Of a DNA stretch of 40,009 nt, positions 35,188-40,009 are shown piece by piece. A program made the position numbers and the translations under genes. Below the pieces are notes generated by a model. The model was not told the origin of the DNA. It saw only the letters and a list, made by a program, of their open reading frames with translations, and ran no database searches. The stretch's first letter is position 1. The number at the start of each line of letters is the position of its first letter. This stretch comes from Nocardia seriolae NBRC 15557 (GTDB taxonomy: Bacteria > Actinomycetota > Actinomycetes > Mycobacteriales > Mycobacteriaceae), in contig NZ_BJWY01000066.1 of the NCBI RefSeq assembly GCF_007990715.1, forward strand, positions 1 through 40,009. Direction: 5' to 3'.

Positions 35188-36240
35188 ATGACCGGCACGC
35201 CGCCCTCAGCACCCTATGGCCCCTCCGGCGACCGTCCCGGCGCCGGCGGCGGCGAGCAGTACCCGTCGCAGGTCGGGCAGCACCAAAACCCCGAGCCCGC
35301 ACCGGTTTCCGGACCGCCCGAGTCCGGACCGCCGACCGGCCGCCACCAGATGCCCGGCCTGGCCGGATACCCGCAGTTCGACGGACCGGGCGCCGCGCAG
35401 TACGGCAGCGAACCCGTGGAGCCCCCGCCGCCGCTGACCCCGCAGCCGGGCGTGCCGCTGCCACCTCCTGGCTACGGGTCCCCGATGCCTCCCCAGTACC
35501 AGGGACCCGGGGGTATGCCGCCGGGCAATCCGCCTCCGCCGGGCGGTTTCCCGCCGGGTGCGATGCCCGGTCCCCCGCCGTCGGACCCGGCGGTGCAGCA
35601 GTCCTACGTCCCGCCGCGCGAGCGCCTCGATGTCGTCGCGGCCCTGACCTACGGCTGGGATCGCTTCCGGCTCAATCCCGTTCCCTGGGTCGGCATGGTG
35701 CTGATCGGGCTGATCGCCTGGCTGGTGGTCACGCTGCTGGTGAATATCGTTCAGGTGCAGTCGCTGTCGGCGGTGATCCTGCTGTTCGCGGTGGCTTCGC
35801 TGGTGGTGTGGCTGCTGCAGGCCGCGATGATCCGCGGGGCGCTGTATGAAACCGACGGCACACCACCGGATTTCCCGGCCTTCTTCGGCTTCGTGAATGC
35901 CGGCAATGTGCTCATCACCGCGCTCATCGTGTTCGCCATGTGCTTCGTGGCCGCGATCGCGTGCGTGTTCCCCGCGGTGATCGTGGGCGTGCTGTGCATG
36001 TTCGCGCTGCACTTCGTGATCGATCAGGATCAGAATCCGATCGCGGCCATCCAATCCAGTGTGCGGCTGGTGATCTCGAACGCGCTGCACGTGTCGCTGC
36101 TGGCGCTGGCGGTGCTGATCATCACCGCGATCGGCATGCTGTTCTGCGGGCTGGGACTGCTGGTGGCCGGACCGGTCACCGCGATCGCGACAACCTACGC
36201 GTACCGGATACTCACCGGCCGCCTGGTCGTCCCGGTCTAG
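35188..36240 (+). CDS. Proline/glycine-rich integral membrane protein
   Basis: The 350-residue protein has a disordered N-terminus of about 145 residues rich in Pro, Gly and Gln, then PPRERLDVVAALTYGWDRFRLNP, then about five hydrophobic helices to the C-terminus (including LIGLIAWLVVTLLVN and the later AMCFVAAIACVFPAVIVGVL). The domain resembles the DUF975/glycerophosphoryl-diesterase membrane region-type proteins, and position suggests the Rv2560 counterpart next to rarA in mycobacteria. Function unknown. Starts at ATG 35188 and ends before the terminator shared with aspS. Confidence 0.75.
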   Translation: MTGTPPSAPYGPSGDRPGAGGGEQYPSQVGQHQNPEPAPVSGPPESGPPTGRHQMPGLAGYPQFDGPGAAQYGSEPVEPPPPLTPQPGVPLPPPGYGSPMPPQYQGPGGMPPGNPPPPGGFPPGAMPGPPPSDPAVQQSYVPPRERLDVVAALTYGWDRFRLNPVPWVGMVLIGLIAWLVVTLLVNIVQVQSLSAVILLFAVASLVVWLLQAAMIRGALYETDGTPPDFPAFFGFVNAGNVLITALIVFAMCFVAAIACVFPAVIVGVLCMFALHFVIDQDQNPIAAIQSSVRLVISNALHVSLLALAVLIITAIGMLFCGLGLLVAGPVTAIATTYAYRILTGRLVVPV

Positions 36241-36276
36241 CAACCTCGGCCCGACCGAGAACCACACAAACGACTT

Positions 36277-36309
36277 GTGCCCTCCGATCTCGCCGAGATC
36301 GGAGGGCAC
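36277..36309. terminator. Bidirectional hairpin between the Pro-rich membrane gene and aspS
   Basis: GTGCCCTCCGATCTCG pairs with its inverted copy over 33 nt (16-bp arms, 1-nt centre; realistically a 15-bp stem with a 3-nt loop) between convergent genes. Confidence 0.75.
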
Positions 36310-36331
36310 CGTCGTTCCGGAACCGGATCGG

Positions 36332-38125
36332 CTACTTGCCGTCTTCCTTGACCGGGTTGCCGTTCGCGTCCAGCTTGGCGTTGAGGCCCGCCTCCTGCCG
36401 CTGCCCCGGGGTGATCGGGGTGGGCGCCTCGGTGAGCGGGTCGACGCCGCCGCCGGACTTCGGGAAGGCGATGACCTCGCGGATCGAGTCCACCCCGGCC
36501 AGCAGCGCGGTGATGCGGTCCCAGCCGAAGGCGATGCCGCCCATGGGCGGAGCGCCGAAGGAGAAGGCGTCGAGCAGGAAGCCGAACTTGTCCTGCGCCT
36601 CCTCCTCGCCGATGCCCATCACCTTGAACACCCGCTCCTGCACGTCGCGGCGGTGGATACGGATCGAGCCGCCGCCGATCTCGTTGCCGTTGCAGACGAT
36701 GTCGTAGGCGTAGGCCAGGGCCGAACCCGGATCGGTGTCGAAGTCGGCCAGGTGCTCGGGCTTGGGCGAGGTGAACGCGTGGTGCACCGCCGTCCAGGCC
36801 GAATGGCCCATGGCCACATCGCCGCTGGCGGTGGCGTCGGCGGCGGGCTCGAACATGGGCGCGTCCACGATCCAGACGAAGGCCCAGGCGTTCTCGTCGA
36901 TGAGGCCGCACTTGCGGGCGATCTCGCCGCGGGCCGCGCCCAGCAGCGCACGGCTGGACTTCTGGTCACCGGCGGCGAAGAACACGCAGTCGCCCGGGTT
37001 CGCGCCGACCTGCTTGGCCAGGCCCTCACGCTCGGCGTCGGTCAGGTTCTTGGCGACCGGGCCGCCGAGGGTGCCGTCCTCCTGGAAGGTGATGTAGGCC
37101 AGCCCCTTCGCGCCGCGCTGCTTGGCCCACTCCTGCCAGGCGTCGAACTGACGGCGCGGCTGCGAGGCACCGCCCGGCATGACCACGGCACCGACGTAGG
37201 GAGCCTGGAACACCCGGAACTCGGTGTCCTTGAAGTACTCCATCATCTCGGTGATCTCGACCTCGAAGCGCAGGTCGGGCTTGTCCGAGCCGTAGCGGCG
37301 CATGGACTCGGCGTAGGTCATGTGCGCGATCGGGGTCGGGATCTCGTAGCCGACCAGCTTCCACAGCCCGGCCAGGATGTCCTCCGCGAGCAGGATCACG
37401 TCTTCCTGCTCGACGAAGCTCATCTCGATGTCGAGCTGGGTGAACTCGGGCTGGCGGTCGGCGCGGAAGTCCTCGTCGCGGTAGCAGCGCGCGATCTGGT
37501 AGTAGCGCTCGATGCCGCCGACCATGAGCAGCTGCTTGAACAGCTGCGGCGACTGCGGCAGGGCGTAGAACTTCCCCGGCTGCAGGCGGGCCGGGACCAG
37601 GAAGTCGCGCGCGCCCTCGGGCGTCGAGCGGGTCATGGTCGGGGTCTCGACCTCGACGAACGCGTGGCGGGCCAGCACCTCGCGGGCGGCGGCGTTGACC
37701 TTGGAGCGCAGCCGGATCGCGTGGGCCGGGCCCTCGCGGCGCAGGTCCAGGTAGCGGTACTTGAGGCGGGCTTCCTCGCCGGGCTCGTCGTCGAGCTGGA
37801 AGGGCAGCGGCGCGGCCTCGTTGAGCACCTCGAGCTCGGTCACATTGACCTCGATGGCGCCGGTCGGCAGGTTCGGGTTCTCGCTACCGGCCGGTCGGTC
37901 CTCGACCACGCCGGTGACCTTCACGACGAATTCGTTGCGCAGCTTGTGGGCGGCCGCCGCGGGCTCGCCTTCGCGGAAGACGGCCTGGGCAACACCCGAC
38001 GCATCGCGCAGATCGATGAAGATCACGCCACCGTGGTCTCGCCGCCGGGCCACCCAGCCGGTGAGGGTGACGGTCTGACCGGCGTGCTCGCTTCGCAGCG
38101 AACCAGCCAAGTGGGTGCGCAGCAC
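36332..38125 (-). CDS. aspS: Aspartyl-tRNA synthetase
   Basis: The 597-residue class IIb synthetase has the N-terminal OB-fold anticodon domain (VTLTGWVARRRDHGGVIFIDLRD), motif 2 FRADRQPEFTQLD, the bacterial GAD insertion, and motif 3 GGIAFGWDRITALLAG. I start at GTG 38125 (VLRTHLAGSL), behind GAAAGGA; the upstream frame to 38182 is not part of the family. Length equals mycobacterial AspS. Whether it is discriminating for tRNA-Asp or also charges tRNA-Asn, as reported for mycobacterial AspS, cannot be settled here. Confidence 0.95.
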   Translation of the reverse strand: MLRTHLAGSLRSEHAGQTVTLTGWVARRRDHGGVIFIDLRDASGVAQAVFREGEPAAAAHKLRNEFVVKVTGVVEDRPAGSENPNLPTGAIEVNVTELEVLNEAAPLPFQLDDEPGEEARLKYRYLDLRREGPAHAIRLRSKVNAAAREVLARHAFVEVETPTMTRSTPEGARDFLVPARLQPGKFYALPQSPQLFKQLLMVGGIERYYQIARCYRDEDFRADRQPEFTQLDIEMSFVEQEDVILLAEDILAGLWKLVGYEIPTPIAHMTYAESMRRYGSDKPDLRFEVEITEMMEYFKDTEFRVFQAPYVGAVVMPGGASQPRRQFDAWQEWAKQRGAKGLAYITFQEDGTLGGPVAKNLTDAEREGLAKQVGANPGDCVFFAAGDQKSSRALLGAARGEIARKCGLIDENAWAFVWIVDAPMFEPAADATASGDVAMGHSAWTAVHHAFTSPKPEHLADFDTDPGSALAYAYDIVCNGNEIGGGSIRIHRRDVQERVFKVMGIGEEEAQDKFGFLLDAFSFGAPPMGGIAFGWDRITALLAGVDSIREVIAFPKSGGGVDPLTEAPTPITPGQRQEAGLNAKLDANGNPVKEDGK

Positions 38126-38245
38126 GGGATTCCTTTCGACGGACTCGAAGCACCGGTGAGATATGACCAGGTGCAGACCCATCGTAGAGAGACACGTTCA
38201 GCGAGTGAAAACCGATATCCGCTCGCCCGTGTCACAGTGATAGCC

Positions 38246-39163
38246 ATGACCTTCAACGAGGGCCTGCAGATCGACCCGAACCGGGCGAGCGGCGGCGGAC
38301 CGGGTATGGGCGGCGGACTGGTTCTCGGCGGCGGCGCACTGGGCCTCATCGCACTCATCGCGAGCCTGCTGCTGGGCGGCGATCCGGGCAGCATCCTGGG
38401 CCAGTTCACGGGCGCGGACTCCAACGCCAAGTCAGGCACTTCGACCCTGCCCGACCACTGCAAGACGGGCGCGGACGCCAATAAGTACGTCGACTGCCGC
38501 GTGATCCTCACCGCACAGAGTCTCGACAACGTGTGGGGCACCGAACTGCCCAAGCAGACCAACCGCAAATACGTGGTCCCCAAGCTGGTCCTGTTCTCGG
38601 GCGCGGTGAACACCGGCTGCGGCCGCGCCTCCTCCGCGGTCGGCCCCTTCTACTGCCCCGCCGACCAGACCGCCTACTTCGACACCAGCTTCTTCCAGGA
38701 GCTGGTCGACCGCTTCGGCTCCAGCGGCGGCGCTCTCGCCCAGGAGTACGTGGTCGCCCACGAGTTCGGCCACCACATCCAGAACATCCTCGGCGACATC
38801 AACCGCGCCCAGCGCGACCCCCAGGGCCCCACCTCGGGCGCGGTCCGCACCGAACTCCAGGCCGACTGCTACGCGGGCGTCTGGGCCAACTACGCCGACA
38901 AACTTCCTGCCCCCGGCTCCAGCACCCCCTTCCTGAAGCCGTTGACCGACAACGACATCCGCGACGCCCTCTCCGCGGCCTCCGCCGTCGGCGACGACCG
39001 CATCCAGAAGGCCGCCACCGGCCGGGTGAACCCCGAGGCCTGGACCCACGGCTCCTCGGAGGAACGCCAGAAGTGGTTCCTCACCGGCTACAAAACCGGC
39101 CAGGTCAAGGCCTGCGACACCTTCTCCGCCAAGGACCTCGGCAACCCACCCGCCCTCCGCTGA
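38246..39163 (+). CDS. Neutral zinc metallopeptidase (YpfJ family)
   Basis: The 305-residue protein has a short cytoplasmic start, one hydrophobic helix (about 24-45, Gly/Leu-rich), a Ser/Thr linker, and a YpfJ-type extracellular domain with four cysteines (in HCKTG, VDCRV, TGCGR and FYCPA) and the zinc motif HEFGHH (His172, Glu173, His176), with Glu in ELQADCYAGVW as probable third ligand. A membrane-anchored exported protease is likely; substrate unknown. Counterpart of mycobacterial Rv2575. ATG 38246 is divergent from aspS and a terminator follows its stop. Confidence 0.88.
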   Translation: MTFNEGLQIDPNRASGGGPGMGGGLVLGGGALGLIALIASLLLGGDPGSILGQFTGADSNAKSGTSTLPDHCKTGADANKYVDCRVILTAQSLDNVWGTELPKQTNRKYVVPKLVLFSGAVNTGCGRASSAVGPFYCPADQTAYFDTSFFQELVDRFGSSGGALAQEYVVAHEFGHHIQNILGDINRAQRDPQGPTSGAVRTELQADCYAGVWANYADKLPAPGSSTPFLKPLTDNDIRDALSAASAVGDDRIQKAATGRVNPEAWTHGSSEERQKWFLTGYKTGQVKACDTFSAKDLGNPPALR

Positions 39164-39177
39164 CCACCCGCCCCCAG

Positions 39178-39206
39178 AGGTCCCCGGCCCCACGGTCCGG
39201 GGACCT
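39178..39206 (+). terminator. Hairpin after the zinc metallopeptidase gene
   Basis: AGGTCCCCGG (39178-39187) pairs perfectly with CCGGGGACCT (39197-39206), a 10-bp stem and 9-nt loop shortly after the stop. Confidence 0.6.
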
Positions 39207-39393
39207 CGCCGTTTCCCCCCGCGCCCAACCCGTCCATCAATCAGCGCCCCCACCCTCGATTCCACTCGGCCAGCTGCAGTGGGGTGGATCGCGGTGGGGC
39301 GGGGCGTCGGCGTGGCACTTTGGGTGTGTTCGGGGTGGGCGGCAGAATCGGCGGCGGCGGGTGGGTGCCCGCAAGGGAATTCGGAGGGATGCG

Positions 39394-40005
39394 ATGCGGA
39401 TGGCGTCGGCGACACGACTTTTCGGCGAAACGGGACATGGGGCGGCGAGCGCGGGCCAGGGCAGCACGCTCGTCGGCACGCATGCGGGGATCGGCAGCGG
39501 CGCAAGGGCGTTCGGCTCGGCACGGGGCCGGCGCATGGCGGCCGCCGCCATGCTGGTGGCGGGGATGGTCGCGGGGGCGGGCGGGTTCGCCACAGCCGAT
39601 CCAGCGCCCGCGCCGAGCGTGGCGCTGTTCACGCTGACCGCCATGCCCGCGGGCTGGCAGACGCGGACCGATCTACGCCCGTCGCTCGAGATCCAGTCCG
39701 ATGGGCGGGCGGTCAAACGGGCCGATGCGACCGCGCAGCCGGTGAACGGGACCGTGCCCGCCGATGTGATCGGGGCCGCGGCGAACGAGGTGAAGGCGCT
39801 GGCGGTGGTGGATATGGGGACGCCGGAGCAGAGCGACAAGGGCACGTCGATCATCGACTACATGCCCCAATCCCCCGATCAGGACGTGCATTTGATCGTG
39901 TACGCACCCGAACTGTCCGACGGCCTCACCGATGAGCAGAAGGCGTCCCGCAAGCGCTTCGCGGATCTGTTCCAGCGCCTGCTGAACGCCTTCGTTCCGG
40001 CCTAG
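39394..40005 (+). CDS. Secreted protein of unknown function
   Basis: A 203-residue protein with a signal peptide core MAAAAMLVAGMVAGAGGFA at about 48-66 and likely cleavage at ATA-DP near 68. The 46-residue region before it is unusually long for a signal n-region and holds RGRR at 44-47; the ATG at 39537 would give a normal signal peptide, but the GGAGGG ahead of ATG 39394 favours the long start. The mature part, about 135 residues, has no recognised domain: it starts DPAPAPSVALFTL, with PSLEIQSDGRAVKRADA and a helical C-terminus. Similar proteins appear to be common in Nocardia. Function unknown. Confidence 0.65.
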   Translation: MRMASATRLFGETGHGAASAGQGSTLVGTHAGIGSGARAFGSARGRRMAAAAMLVAGMVAGAGGFATADPAPAPSVALFTLTAMPAGWQTRTDLRPSLEIQSDGRAVKRADATAQPVNGTVPADVIGAAANEVKALAVVDMGTPEQSDKGTSIIDYMPQSPDQDVHLIVYAPELSDGLTDEQKASRKRFADLFQRLLNAFVPA

Positions 40006-40009
40006 TACT

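Overview
The window is GC-rich (about 70%) actinobacterial chromosome, most likely from Nocardia or a close relative in Mycobacteriales. Gene content and order support this. nusB-efp-pepQ, aroC-aroK-aroB, a 4-TM membrane protein, a type-4 prepilin peptidase, aroE-mltG-ruvX-alaS, rarA, a proline-rich membrane protein, aspS and a neutral zinc metallopeptidase are, from memory, the genes of the Mycobacterium tuberculosis Rv2533c-Rv2575 segment, locally rearranged. Leaderless or near-leaderless starts with a TANNNT box 6-7 nt upstream, and GTG starts, are common here and also typical of the group. No rRNA, tRNA, CRISPR array, insertion sequence or prophage was seen.

Layout. 1-7.2 kb (accessory metabolism): a ROK repressor running off the left edge, divergent from an APC permease; an MscS channel; an alpha/beta hydrolase; and a TetR repressor divergent from two tandem paralogous alpha/beta hydrolases, with a clear pair of operators between them. 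7.2-9.9 kb: an AlkB-like dioxygenase behind a near-perfect LexA (SOS) box, converging on a FAD monooxygenase and a GXWXG/DUF4334 protein. 10.0-14.0 kb: a compact four-gene operon of a J-domain/pseudokinase protein, a vWA protein, a divergent adenylosuccinate-synthetase-like enzyme and an NrtR-like regulator with a degenerate Nudix box. I regard this operon as the best candidate for an undescribed system. 14.0-17.1 kb is a zone of gene decay: one hypothetical gene broken by frameshifts, then a TetR and a large LuxR regulator that have each lost their 5' end at a shared head-to-head junction.

17.1-40 kb is mostly core genome. A minus-strand translation block (YciI, nusB, efp, pepQ) is followed by a plus-strand block (prepilin peptidase, aroC-aroK-aroB with 4-nt overlaps, ended by a 23-bp hairpin). 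Next come a membrane protein, a SufR-like regulator with a frameshifted DUF3291 gene, the tight minus-strand operon alaS-ruvX-mltG-aroE, an acetyltransferase with a shifted C-terminus, rarA, a phosphotransferase, a Pro-rich membrane protein, aspS, a zinc metallopeptidase and a secreted protein of unknown function. AroK carries an unusual arginine-rich disordered tail of about 215 residues. The shikimate pathway is represented by aroB, aroC, aroE and aroK; the type II dehydroquinase gene usually beside aroB in mycobacteria is absent. All frameshifts fall in accessory genes, which favours real decay over random sequencing error, though several sit in short G or C runs.
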